Source: Lunularia cruciata (taxonomy: Eukaryota > Streptophyta > Marchantiopsida > Lunulariales > Lunulariaceae). From it: 64,000 nucleotides of DNA. The notes below the pieces were generated by a model that did no database searches, was not told where the DNA came from, and saw only the letters and a list, made by a program, of their open reading frames with translations. Shown here in pieces: positions 1 through 11,924 of this stretch. The stretch's first letter is position 1; the number at the start of each line of letters is the position of its first letter. Both the position numbers and the translations under genes were made by a program. Location: NCBI GenBank assembly GCA_948567375.1, contig OX419756.1, positions 35,354,333 through 35,418,332 on the forward strand. The letters run 5' to 3'.

Positions 1-3000
1 AAATCCCTCTAACTACTATTAGTGCAACTCCAATGTCCAAGCAATCTAGATGCGACACTACAAATGGCATGATAGATGTCATGAAAACAAGAAGAGGGTG
101 AAGGTACTTTGGAGTGTGTGGAGGGAGGTGCATCCTCCATAGATGGAGAAAGGGGAGAAAAGGAAGCAGAGGGAGAAGGAGTTATCTCAAAGGATGAAGA
201 TGGAGAAGGAACTTTCTCCCTACAACTATCATGACCTAACCTCACTATTGGTAAGGCATGTGTCTCAACACAAATCTGTTGAACACCTATTCACAAGTGA
301 TACATTTAGTCATCCATCAAGTAAAACTCACTTTGAATCAAGTAAATACACAATTTTATTAATTGAGGCATGTTAAATTAACTCATTTATTAAATCCAGC
401 AATGGTATATACAATAGCCATTTGTATATTTTCAAATAATGAAAACATACAAATATATGCCAAACTCAATCTAGTCAATCACTCATCATCCTTGTCTTGT
501 CCCTCATCCTCCCCATCATCAACATTGTTGTCCTCATCTAAGCTATTTGCATCCTCATGATCATGATAATCCTCTTCCTCTCATATAATCTTCTCTTCTC
601 CATCACTCAAGTAAATCACTTCCTCCTCAATAATGAAACTTCTTTCCACAAAGAGATGAATGAGTATCTAACCAAGGAAGGTGAATTTTAACTTGCATCC
701 CTTAGGTACCTTCAATTAGCTTTGCAAACTCCACACCTCAGCAATGATAGCTCTAAATGCTAACTCTCCCTAATCATAATCCTCCACACCAAATCTCCTC
801 AACTTTGTCTTGGTGTTGAGAACCAAATGCCCATGTACAATCTTGGGCCTAATAGTTGGTGCCATAAGTACACCCATCAGCTAGAAGAATGCCCTAAAAG
901 TAGGATACATACATTGCTTTGCAAGATATCTTTTTGCAACACTGTCTCTTTGTGGTTACCAATCTGAAATAGTAGTGTAAGGAACAATCCTCCATCTTGG
1001 TGTTCTCTCCCTTAGCATGACCAATGCAACTCTAACTATATTCATTGTCAATTGAAACTATCTTCCTTTCACCAACCATGTGCAAGAATTCTTGTCCTAA
1101 ATACTCAGAAACTCAATACATGGAAGAACTTGCAAAAACCACCAAGAAAAAATTCTTTAACTTCAATCCTCACATAGGAAGATGCTAGGCACTGCTTGAT
1201 GGTGACACCCTCGGACAAGAAAAAAATGGATAGATGCCATAGGACAATGCTTGTTGCCACCATGGGATAGGGTTTGAGGGTGGGATTGCCATGGAGCGAC
1301 GTCCGCTGGCGCTATTGGATAGTTACCATGGCATCAAGTGTGGGGCATTGTGACATAGAGTGCAGGCCAACATCCAGAGCTGCAAGTGGACGCCTACCAA
1401 GGTGCAACTTCAATGAGCATTGCTACGGGATTAGGTTTTACAAACAAAAAGGTTCTGGCGGTGGCAGGTGATGCTTGTAGGCATTGTGGGACAAAAGTTT
1501 TAGGGTTTAAATTGTAGGTGATGCACATAGACATATGATGGCATATGATGGTGCTACCAAAAAAAATAGATGGTGTTGGGTGATGCCCATAAGTGTTGAT
1601 AATTGCAACACCTAAAAGGAGAGAAAGACATAAATAGGAAAAAAATTATAGTGAAATTGAGAAAAGAAACTTAAGAAGGCCAACATAATGCCTCTAGATG
1701 TGGGTAATGAAGGCCAAGTGTAATTTTAAGGCTGATTACATCAAGATTAACCTCCTTGATTCTAACTACAACAATTCAAATCTGATGTTTATTGAGCCAA
1801 CACCATTTGATGAAGTTCACAAGGTGGTGTGAAATGAGCCAATCTCCTTCTTGAGTATTTCTCATGTCTAGACCGTCAACAATCTTCTCATAAACCCCAT
1901 ACTTCTACCATGGATATGTAAATATATGAAAAATAAATAATTTTGATTCCTTGCTCTCCTCTCCCTTCTCACTTGTGTTAAAAAACTACTCCTCAATCCT
2001 CTTCTCTCCTTCCCAATTTTGAATCCTCCTTTCCTCTCCCACAAAATTTTTAATTTTAGTTCCAAACTAAAAATTGGGTAATCTTGTCTTCAAATAAAAT
2101 ACTCTCTTGAACCCTCCACTTAAACACCTTGTTTTTCCCAAACAACACTTGGAATCAAATGGGTACACCCTTTGAAACTCAAAAATTCTAAAAAACTGTG
2201 TACTACACCCTCTTCCTGCAAACACCCATGAAGCTCAAGTGCAAATAGTTCTTGCATGATGACTCTTTGAAATAGCTCAATTCCAAAAATGTGAAACATA
2301 TGTGTAAGAGGAGGGTTTATATAGCACTCACATGACAAAAATATATGTATATCCATGCTAACTAAATTTGTATTTGAGTGGAAAGAACCCAAATTTGGGA
2401 AGCAAAATTAGAATCATCAATGCCACCCAACAACAATAAGTGGCACGCCATGTTGCCAACTGGCACACCCAACCATTAATTTAGAGAAGGAGTGGCTCCA
2501 AGCATCTCAATGTGCCAACATGCAGCACTATTGAGTGTTGACAAGTGCCACTCAAATTGAAACACGCTGGCAAGCGGCTCCCAACACCCACCAACGTCTG
2601 CCCTTAAGCATTGGCCGGTGCCACCCTAAAAAATCTATATTAATATTGGTCTTCCTACAAACACTAGATGTCATTCAAGGCCATTCAGCAACTTCTAATT
2701 TATAGTGTGCAGGATTGAGTGCCATCTAGCACCTTTGATCCTAAATGGGGCGACATTTGGTGCTATCTAACGCCTTTGAGTGTAAACTTGACAACACTCT
2801 ACACCATCTAGCTACTTTGAGCATAAATTAGGCAACACCTAGTCCATACAAATGTATGGGGCATCCCCAAGCGCCTTCTTACAATTTTACATACAATCCT
2901 TGAGTGCCTTCTTGCAATTTTACATAAGATTCCATCATGGTCAAGGAAGCAACATACATTTTTGTAAACTTGGTGTTTGTTGAGGGATATGGATATGCTA

Positions 3001-3207
3001 ATCAGATAAAATACAAGAAACATTACTAGATATAAAGAATTGGAGCATGAATACTTTATTATAAAGAAACTCATTTGGGTACATCATCAAGGTGATGAGC
3101 AAGGCATTGTTGCATCACCCTTGATCTACTTTCTTCTCTACCAAGTTCTATTCCATGCAAAGACATTTTTGAATCTATTTTGAGTTTCCTCTGTAAATCT
3201 ACCATTG
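1..3207. other. AT-rich decayed sequence without a recognised gene
   Basis: No intact gene is visible. The minus strand between about 480 and 850 reads, with several stops, as a coding-like stretch ending in a very acidic tail rich in Asp and Glu (plus-strand run of tcatc/tcctc around 483-640); I could not assign it to a family and suspect an old transposon gene. Short open frames at 9-245 (minus, Ser/Pro-rich) and 1274-1471 (plus) have low-complexity composition and no recognisable motif. The stretch 1150-3200 holds AT-rich sequence with simple repetition and nothing else I can support, apart from the small tandem repeat listed separately. Confidence 0.4.
2709..2840. repeat. degenerate tandem repeat, about three units of 45-50 bp
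   Basis: Three consecutive diverged units share the pattern gtgccatctagcacctttga followed by a taaa-containing spacer and a gacaac/gcaacac end. They lie in non-coding AT-rich DNA. Array boundaries are approximate because the units are diverged. Confidence 0.45.
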
Positions 3208-3212
3208 TCTTT

Positions 3213-3761
3213 TGTAATCTTATGAGGATAAGAGATATTAAGAGAAACATAAAAAAAACACTTTCACACTCAATCTTTGATGCCCCAAAGGAGCACCTTG
3301 ATTGTATTATATAGCAAAGGAGTCACCCCCAAAGGAAGCTCCACCCTTGTATTAGATACATGGATTGGTGACCTATAAGCAAGCTCTGCTCTTAGATTGG
3401 TTGCATGCATGGATGACACATGTTGGTTTTGATCTTATCTGGTTGGTCAAACCATCTTTGACCAAAGGGAATTAAGGAATCTTTTGTAGGAATCTCCAAA
3501 TCACGTGGTTGAGGTATCATCAAAAAGCTCTTGACAAGACAAACCTAGGGGAGGGAGGGCCAACCTTTCCTCTATTTGAAGTGTGGGAATTTTTATATTT
3601 TCAAGGCCTAATTCATCTGTTTAGGCCTTCAAAATTGGCTTTGAAGTCCTTTTTAGTGACACTTCTATCTGAACTACCTAGCCCATCATGCATAACATTC
3701 TTCTAGATGTTACCAAGCCAATTTCCATCTTTAGATAATATATTTACCTTTTGGTATTACA
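3213..3761 (-). repeat. LTR of the old gypsy element (3-prime LTR in element orientation)
   Basis: Begins tgtaatctta and ends tattaca on the plus strand. It is clearly related to 9003-9597 but diverged by many substitutions and small indels. The target duplication tcttt lies just outside. Confidence 0.85.
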
Positions 3762-6700
3762 AACCTCTCCTCTTTTAAGACATAATGTCCTTGTTGCAAA
3801 GTTGTTGCTCAAAAGATTTCACTAACACCAATGCATTGGTCAAGTTGGTTGTTGGCTCCCATGTTGCCTCATATAGTGGGTACCCTTTCCAATGTACAAA
3901 ATATTCCACACGCAGATGGCGAGTACATTGGATGCCTTTCTAGAGAATGTGTTTGAATTCATATTCCTCCATGTCATCAATGAGGGTTGGACAAAGTCAA
4001 ATCTCCTACAAAGAAGGAAAGTGGCACGGTCAAGGTGCATATCTACATAGCAAGGAAATATGGAATACTAGATGAATCTTCAAGTATGGCAATAGCTCAA
4101 AGTGGTAGGCCACTATGCCAATTTGATGATGGATAGGAAAAGGCGCAATAAAATGAGGTCTGAACTTGTGAGTGCCAACTAATGTGAGGTTGGTTGTTGA
4201 TAACCAGACTTGATCCCCAACTTTGAACTCCAAATGCCGGTGATGTGCATTTGGATGCTATTTTTATCAATTTTGAGCAATTTACAACCTATTTTTGGTG
4301 TTCTCTACTCCTTGTTGGATTCAGGAAACAAAAGTGTTGACAACATCTACCTTGGTATCCATTGGGTGTGTCTTCATCAAGCTCAAAGGTGTGAAAGGAT
4401 ACTCTTTGTACATGAGGAAGAATGGTTTAACCTATGTGGATGCATTCACTAAATTGTTATACTTAAATTCCACCAGTGGAAGTAAGGTGTCTCATCTTTC
4501 TTGTTCTTCTAAGATGAAGCCCCAAATCATGTCCGCAATGGTACAATTAGCCCGCTCTATTTAGGCATCGGTCTATGGATATGGCCAATTTGGTTTTGAA
4601 CAAACCAAAACGTGTTCTCCAAACAAATTGGTGAATTGAGTGCCTCTATTGGTGATGAACACTTGAGATAGGCCATGGTGAGAAAAGACTACATCTAAGT
4701 ACAAGTGAGCTAGTTTTGGAGCAGTCACATCCTTGGTGGTAGGATGCACATGAATCATTTTGCTGAGTTGGTCAACAAAGATGATAATGGAGTCAAACTC
4801 TAAGGTTGTCTTGGGCAATTTGCAAACCAAATCCATGCTTACTTGTTACCAACATTGTGTAAGAGTAGGAAGGGGTTGAAGGAGTCATTTTGGAGCTTGA
4901 TTAGAAGCTTTATTTTGTTGACAGAGTAGGCAGCTTTGAATGTACTCCATCACATTGTTGCTCATCTTGGACCAATAGTAATAGCATTTGGTTGTATCCA
5001 AGGTCTTGTCCACTCAAACATGACCTACAATGGCAAAATCATGACATTCTACAAGGATGGTGGTTTTTATGTCCGTGTCATTTGGGATCTATAACCTACT
5101 ATCACAAAAAGTGAGTTCTTGGGTATTGGTGATGCCTTTGGATGATCAAGCTCCTACAATTTATGGGTCAAGTTTTGTAGCAACAAGCATTCTTGGCTAG
5201 AATTCAAGGTTCATCTTGACCTCTACCACTAGATTGTTTGCCATAGGCATTCCGGTGAGTGCATTGGTAAGTTGCTTCATGCCTTCCACATATCTGATTG
5301 TCATGTTGAACATTTGTCTCCACTCTGCCCACCAAATCTATTGACAAGATAAATCTTTATGTGAGGTAGACTAGAGATTTATGGTCTGTCTCCACTATAA
5401 ATGCCTTCTCGTCAAGATAGTACTTCTAATGCTTGGATGATAAGACAATAGCCAACTCTTCTTGTTTGGTGGTATGATAGTTCCATTTTGCCAATAATAT
5501 TTTCCAAGAGAAATATACAATTGGGTGTCATCTATCACGCCACTCTTGTAGTAGGATTGCATCTATTGCCACGCTTGGTGCATCTATAGCCAACTTGATT
5601 GGACATTTTGGGTTCTACCATTTCAAGATTTGCACATCTAGTAATGCATATTTCAATTGCTTAAAGGCCAACTCTTGTGTGATTCTCCACATCCACTTCT
5701 TCTCCTTGCCAAGTAGTGCCATTAAAGGTTGTGCCACCTTAGAGAAGTCTTTGAAAAATTGCCAATAGAACCCTATCAATCCCAAAAAACTATTGAGTTG
5801 AGTTTGATCTTATAGAGCACTCTATTTTGGAATGACTTCTATTTTATCTATTAGTACTTGGATACCTTTTGCACTTACTCTATGCTCCAAGTAGTCTACT
5901 TTAGACTTTGCTAAACTCACACTTTGAGATTTTGGCTTGTAATTTATTTTGTTGTAGAATCTAGAGAACTTTTTGTAGATGTTACTTGTGTTCACTCATG
6001 GTCCTACTATAGAAAAGGAAGTCATCTAAGAAAACAATAACATATTTATCCAAGTATGGATGAAATATGTCAATCATCAATCAAACTTATGAAAGTGGCC
6101 AGTGCATTGATGAGGCCAAAAGGCATTACCAGGCACTCAAAGTGACCATACCTTGTTCAAAAGGTAATCTTGTGGAAGTCTTTGTTTGCAATCCAAATTT
6201 GATTGTAACCGATCCATAGATCAAGTTTGGTGAATTGGTTTGCCCCATTGAGTTGATTGAACAGTTCATCCATGCAGGATAAGGGGTATTTATTCTTCAC
6301 CATTTGCTAATTTAGGCCTTGATAGTCAATGCACATGCGCATTATACCATCCTTTTTCTTCACAAACAAGACAAGAGCTCCATATGGTGATACATTGGGT
6401 TGGATATCCTTGATCTAAGCCTTATACTCCTTTAACTCATGAGGTGATAAATGATATGGGGTCTTACAAGGAGATGCCTTCTTAGGAATTATCTCAATTT
6501 TATGATCAACTCTCCTTTTTAGTGGTAATCTTAAGGGTAGGTCATTTAAGAAGACATCTTGAAACACATTGAGCACATCTCTTAGTTTCTTGGGAACTTG
6601 TCCATTGAGTTATGTACTCTGGACTTCTCTTATTACCCCTTGAAACATTTATGTTTCTTATAGATAATTGTTGTCCTTATGATATATATAGGTAATTCTT

Positions 6701-9002
6701 GCCTTTGCGCTCTCTCTTTAACTCCAATGATCTTCCATTGGCGAGTCCTCATTATTTTCTTCCTCCAATAAACCATAGGGTTGTAGTGCTACATTCATGG
6801 TATACTTAGGATTGCATCATAACAAGCTAACTATATCACTAGCCACTCAATTGCTTCCTAACACTCTCCTGTAGAGAGTGTTACCTTTCTAGGTAATGAT
6901 TCAATCCTCTTTGTCTACCCATTAGGTAATTTTACTTTCTCATTCTTATCCTTCTTTAGATCCATTCTCAACCTTATTGCAACAAAGCAAGACAAGAAAT
7001 TCTTTGTTGCTCTAGTGTCTATCAATACTCTCATCTGATTTCCTTCTAGGACTCCATTTACAACAATTAATTGTGAGCTTGTTTTTCTCAATCTTTATGC
7101 ACTTGTCAGATGAGAGTATTGATAGACCCTAAAGCAACATAGAATTCCTTTTACTCTTTTCCATTGAGCTATTAAGGCCATGAGGTACATTTACTGGTGA
7201 TCTTTCTTTGAGGTGATTTCTACATCCTCTTCTTGAACTCTTCTCACCATGTTGTTCAAAGATTGCCTATATGGAGGTTGAGGGCCTCTCAGAAAATGAG
7301 TGTGACAATTGATGGTAACGTGCCCAACTCTTCCACAATTGTAAACAACAATGTTGTTTTGCCCAAGGCCCTTCCCTTGTGGAACCCAATCTCTTGTTTC
7401 TTTGACCCATCCCCGTTATCCTTGGAGCGGTCATGTTCCTCTTTCTCTACATCAAATATTGCCCAATTCCATAAAGACTAGTCCACCAAAGTGTTGTGTT
7501 TCAACTCAATAATGTTGAGTCAAGATGACCCCTTCACCTCCTCCTAGCACCCTTGCTATTCTTTGAGCACAAGCAATGGCTTCAAAAATTGTACAAGGGT
7601 TTTGCACCATTACTTCTTGATGGATTTCCTCCTTCAACCTTCATTTGAAATTGTCTAGAGCTTTTGCTAGACTCATGTCTATTATTAAAACATATAAATC
7701 AAGGAATGCCTCCACGTATTCTTGTACACTACTTTTCTACTTCAACTCCTATAGTCTGTTTTGGGCCATTTGAAATTGTCTAGAGCTTTTGCTAAACTCA
7801 TGTCTATTATTGAAACATGTAAATCAAGGAATGCCTCCACGTATTCTTGTACACTATTTTTCTACTTCAACCCCCATAGTTGGTTTTGGGCCATATGGAC
7901 CAAATTCAATTATTGGAAGTTCTTTAGCAACTCTTCCTACATGGCCATCCAAATGACCTTCTTTCCTTTTGCCAACATTGATCATTTGTAAGCATCATAC
8001 CATGTGAGGGTTTTATCGGTCAAGTACCCACATGCAAACACACCGGTGGAAAAATTGGTGATTTCAATTATGAACAATCAAAAGTATTGATTCATTCCTG
8101 AAATCCAATTCTCCACAAATCCCATGCAATGTTGTCTCTTGTAAGGCTTGATGTTGCAAGTCTTCTTCATTTGCCGTAACAATGTGGCCTCGTTGTCAAC
8201 CGGGGTTGGTGTCCTTGGCATTAGTGGCTCTCCATGGGCTTCGGTTGCTAGTACCAATGACTCCTCTTTGTGCATTTCTTGATCATTCTAAAGGTTCATA
8301 CTTGACTTTGCAATGCCTCTATGGTTATCTTGATCTCTTGAAACTCATTCAACATTCCTTGCATTCCTTGTATCAACTCATGCAATTGCGGATCCATGAT
8401 TCCTACACACAATACTGCTCAATTGCTACTTCCTACTTCCATAGATGGTTAATATGATTACTTAAGAGGGAGCAAATGGACTAGTGGAACTACCATTGGG
8501 ACCTCAAAGGCTATCACTCATTGATAGTATTCTTCACCAAAATTGCAAACTATGAAAACTCCAAACATTACTTTTGGTTAGATCACATAATAGATTTCTA
8601 CTTGAGTGTTGAAAGGGAGATAATTTGGTATATTCAAATCCATCATAATAGAATACAAATTGACAAATCCCACTCTCTATCGTAGATCACCACAAGAAAA
8701 ATCACCAAGTTTGGTGAATTCATCACTATATCCATGAGCTCTGCTCCAAAATGAAAAACAAGATACACTTTCACTTGCTCACGTTGGATGTACATGAACT
8801 TGATGTGGAATAGGTTTGAGAATAGAAATTGGGGTGATGGATATTGTCCTATTGGAGCCTCCATCCCATCCTCTCTAGCACACTCCTTAACTATCAACTA
8901 CACTACGGTGTCTTTTCTCAAAAATTACTTAGTCTCAATAGCCCATGTTCTTCCAAGAGGATGATCCATTCTATTGGATTGAAACACCTACTTTGATAAC
9001 AT

Positions 9003-9597
9003 TGTAATCTTTTGAGAATAAGAACCCTAAAGAGAAACACAAAAAACACACATTTTCACACTCAACCTTTGATGCTCCAAAGGAGCACCTTGATTGTATT
9101 ATATAACAAAGGAGGCACCCCCAAAGGAAACTCCACCCTTGGATCAGATACATGGATTGGTGACCTATAAGCAATCTTTTCTCTAAGATTGGTTGCATGC
9201 ATGGGTGAAATTTCTATTTTGATCCTATTTGGTTGGTCAAACCATCTTTGACCGGAGGGAATCTTTAGGGAATCTTCTTGTAAGAATCTCCAAATTGCAT
9301 GGATGAGGTGCCATTGGAAAGCTCTCAACAAAAAAAACCCTAGGAAGGAAGGCCAATCTTTCCTTTGTCAAGAGAGGGGGACATATGTGCACATTTTTGA
9401 GGCCTAATTCATCCATTTAGGCCTCTAAAATTGGCTCTAAAGTTTCTAGGCTATTTTTGGCTCCTACCATATTAGTAGAAGTACTCTGTTGGTGACACTT
9501 CTATCTGAGCTACCTAGCCCATCATGCATAACATCCTTCTAGATGTTACCAAGCCAATTTCCATCTCTAGATAATATGTCTAGCTTTTGATATTACA
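9003..9597 (-). repeat. LTR of the old gypsy element (5-prime LTR in element orientation)
   Basis: Begins tgtaatcttt and ends tattaca, followed by the target duplication tcttt. It is about 45 bp longer than its partner at 3213-3761. The primer-site remnant abuts its inner edge. Confidence 0.85.
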
Positions 9598-9602
9598 TCT
9601 TT

Positions 9603-11110
9603 TGACCAAACATCTGCTCTATTGATTAAAAAGTTATGTAAAATAATACACACTAAAACCTACTTTAACAAATATGCATTTCTACTACTATCTTTAAGTT
9701 GCACTCTTAGCACACAAAGAGAATGCCATCTAGATTTCAATACTCCTATACAATGCTCATTTATCACCCTTGCCTTTGTCAAATATTTGTTGAACTCTTG
9801 CTTGTCCTCTGATCTGGCCTGCTTGAAAGTTGGGACTAGGTGATGCATGGATACATAACCGGAATCACCTAAAAGATACTTTTTTGCCTCAAAACTATGA
9901 CATTCCACTCTCTAGTTCAAATCATTCCATAGTGATAATTTTTTCAAACAAGTCATGTTGTGACATGACCTTGGCATTCATGCAAATAAACAAATCAAAT
10001 CATACCTTTAATAAAATCTTGCTAATGTACAAAGATGCAAGCCAATGCATTGAACAAAAGAACATAAAAAAAAAACTTACCTGTAGTAAAATGTATAATT
10101 CTCCTTTTATCATCATAAATCAATAGGCAATTTATGGAATATGAACCCTTTTGGTTGTAAGAGATTTCTCCATCCATGGTGGGTCAGCGCAAGAGGAAAC
10201 AATGTTTCATCTAGCAAACCAAAAAAAGTGGGGAAAATTTTATGTGCAAAAACTATGGATATCCTCCTCATCTCCACATGCTCAGGCCATGCAACTTGAC
10301 TCCTCATCAAATCTAATATGGCCATCATAACTCTATCTATAAAGGTAATTGTTGAACCTACACTAATGCCCCAAATATTTAATCACCGTGCAACACAAGC
10401 TCCATTTCCGTGATGCCTAAATCTATCTAGAGCTAGAGCTACTTGGATCCACCTATGTGTTTGCTCCCTTTTGTAGTTTTTCTCAAAAAGAGTATGCATT
10501 TTAATCAAATCTACTAATGTCAAAAAAAATCAACATCCATTCTAGTAAGTTGGTGAAAGGTCTTCACATCGAGATTTTTAAAATACTTTATCAAAAATTC
10601 TAGACTACGAGGATAAGTAAATTGGGATTCCAAGTATTGATGCATATGTGCATACTCACACACACGAATCAATAACTCTAGCATATTTAAATCTCCTTCT
10701 ACTTCTTCATCTTCATCTTCATCTTCTAATCTTTGCTTCAAGATCCCCAAATCTAATCGAATCATCCATTGCATATATTTTCCAATAATTCTAGTTAGTT
10801 CTATATGCATGATTTGTCTTGCCATGTTCTCCTCCTCGACTCAATTCTTGAATCACCAAAGATAATACCTTCTCGACATGCTTTACACTTCTTACTTAAA
10901 TCTCTATTCTCTACACAAGAGAACAAGATAAGAATTTCATTTTGTAATAACTAATATTAGAACAAGGAATACTAAATAATGAAATTGAGGATTTGGATTG
11001 AGCTTCAAACAAATTCACTCCATTCTTCCAACCTTCACACAACCTGCACTCAAATCTGCCGTCTCCATTGTTAAATTTGTCATTCTCATCTTCCTCGTTC
11101 ATTTTGCCAA
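9603..11110 (-). pseudogene. PIF/Harbinger-type DNA transposase relic (DDE_Tnp_4 / HARBI1-like)
   Basis: The minus strand carries pieces of a DDE nuclease. The piece at 10113-10328 contains GLLDETLFPLA followed by PKGF, matching the region of the first catalytic Asp. The piece at 9660-9908 contains YLLGDSGY (second Asp) and, further on, ARVINEH then GVLKSRW, matching the catalytic Glu and the helix after it. Upstream pieces at 10520-10825 (acidic, helical) and 10911-11102 (Cys/Asp-rich) may be the N-terminal part but carry no diagnostic motif. The frames are interrupted several times, so the gene is dead. I could not define terminal inverted repeats or a TWA target duplication. The old gypsy element abuts its 3-prime side and may have entered its tail. 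Confidence 0.65.
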
Positions 11111-11129
11111 CTCGTGCACAAATCTCCCA

Positions 11130-11570
11130 ACTCTATGATCAATTTTCTTGGTCATTGTTGTTCTCGTACATCACCCTGTCGCCCCATTGCCCCCTTTGGT
11201 TGCCACCACATTCACCTTAATTTAAATGAGGCACTTTATCAACCTTAACATGTAATTAATGTGTTACTGTGTGATATTGAAAATTCCGTATCCCTTGTTT
11301 TCTACGGACCACCTTCACTTTCATTGAATGTGTTAATAATAAAGAGCTTGGACTGAACTCCGATGTGGGATCTTTTTTCTACAAACCACCTTCCTTGGAA
11401 GGTGTTAATAATAAGGAGCTTGGACCGAACTCCCAAGTGGGATTTTTTTTCTTTCAAATGGAGCATAGTCAACACTATGTTCCCGGTGATTTAATCAACG
11501 CTATGTAATAATCTATATGAAAATATATAGAATTTTGTAAAACTATTTTTATACCCTCATATGTACTCTA
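11130..11570. repeat. dispersed repeat, copy 1 (partner at 61170-61600)
   Basis: Shared landmarks with 61170-61600, in the same order, are: a ccctttggttgccaccac-like start, tgtaatcaatg-like text, a tttctacggaccacctt motif, gtgttaataataa(a/g)gagcttgg, cgaactcc, and a cctatatgaaa-like end. This copy has an inner duplication of about 80 bp (11297-11375 and 11376-11450). No coding potential or LTR-type ends are visible. It ends about 350 bp before the ORC3 start codon, so it may touch that promoter. Confidence 0.6.
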
Positions 11571-11924
11571 GACACGAAAAAGATAAATGTAAAATTTATC
11601 TAAATACCTCGAAAGTAATGACAGCAGATAGCAGCTAACCATACTTCACACTATCCTAACCACGTCGGACATCAGCAGTCCACTGGGTCCGACGTGGAAG
11701 TCCATGTGGCACCCTGACAGTACCAAGAAATTGGCGCTAAAATGGAGTGAGGAATTCTGGAATCCCGAACGATGAAAGCTTCACTTCACTCTACTGATCC
11801 AAAGCGTCCATTGGAATGGAATTTTTATTCCTGGTTGATCATCACAAGAAGTATTCGATGGTTGCTTCAGACTCTAAGGTCTAAATCCTACCAGTGCTAG
11901 AGAGTCTGAGGTGGGGTCGAGACG

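Larger units (their letters stand above)
3213..9597 (-). mobile_element. old, broken Ty3/gypsy chromovirus-type LTR element
   Basis: The element is bounded by related LTRs (3213-3761 and 9003-9597), both TG...CA, and by the 5-bp target duplication tcttt at 3208-3212 and 9598-9602. On the minus strand the parts run in Ty3/gypsy order: gag with a zinc-knuckle-like stretch near 7300-7350, reverse transcriptase around 5990-6430, integrase core around 4570-4840, integrase C-terminus around 4030-4230 and a possible chromodomain remnant near 3840-4040. The sequence inside the 9003 LTR resembles an initiator-methionine tRNA primer site altered by transitions. The coding region is heavily broken, with many interruptions. 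The LTRs differ at many positions and in length (549 against 595 bp), so this is the oldest of the four LTR elements in the window. Confidence 0.85.

Noticed and set aside
1274-1471. A small gene at the left end
   Set aside because: Short frame in low-complexity, decayed sequence with no motif and no splice or promoter support.
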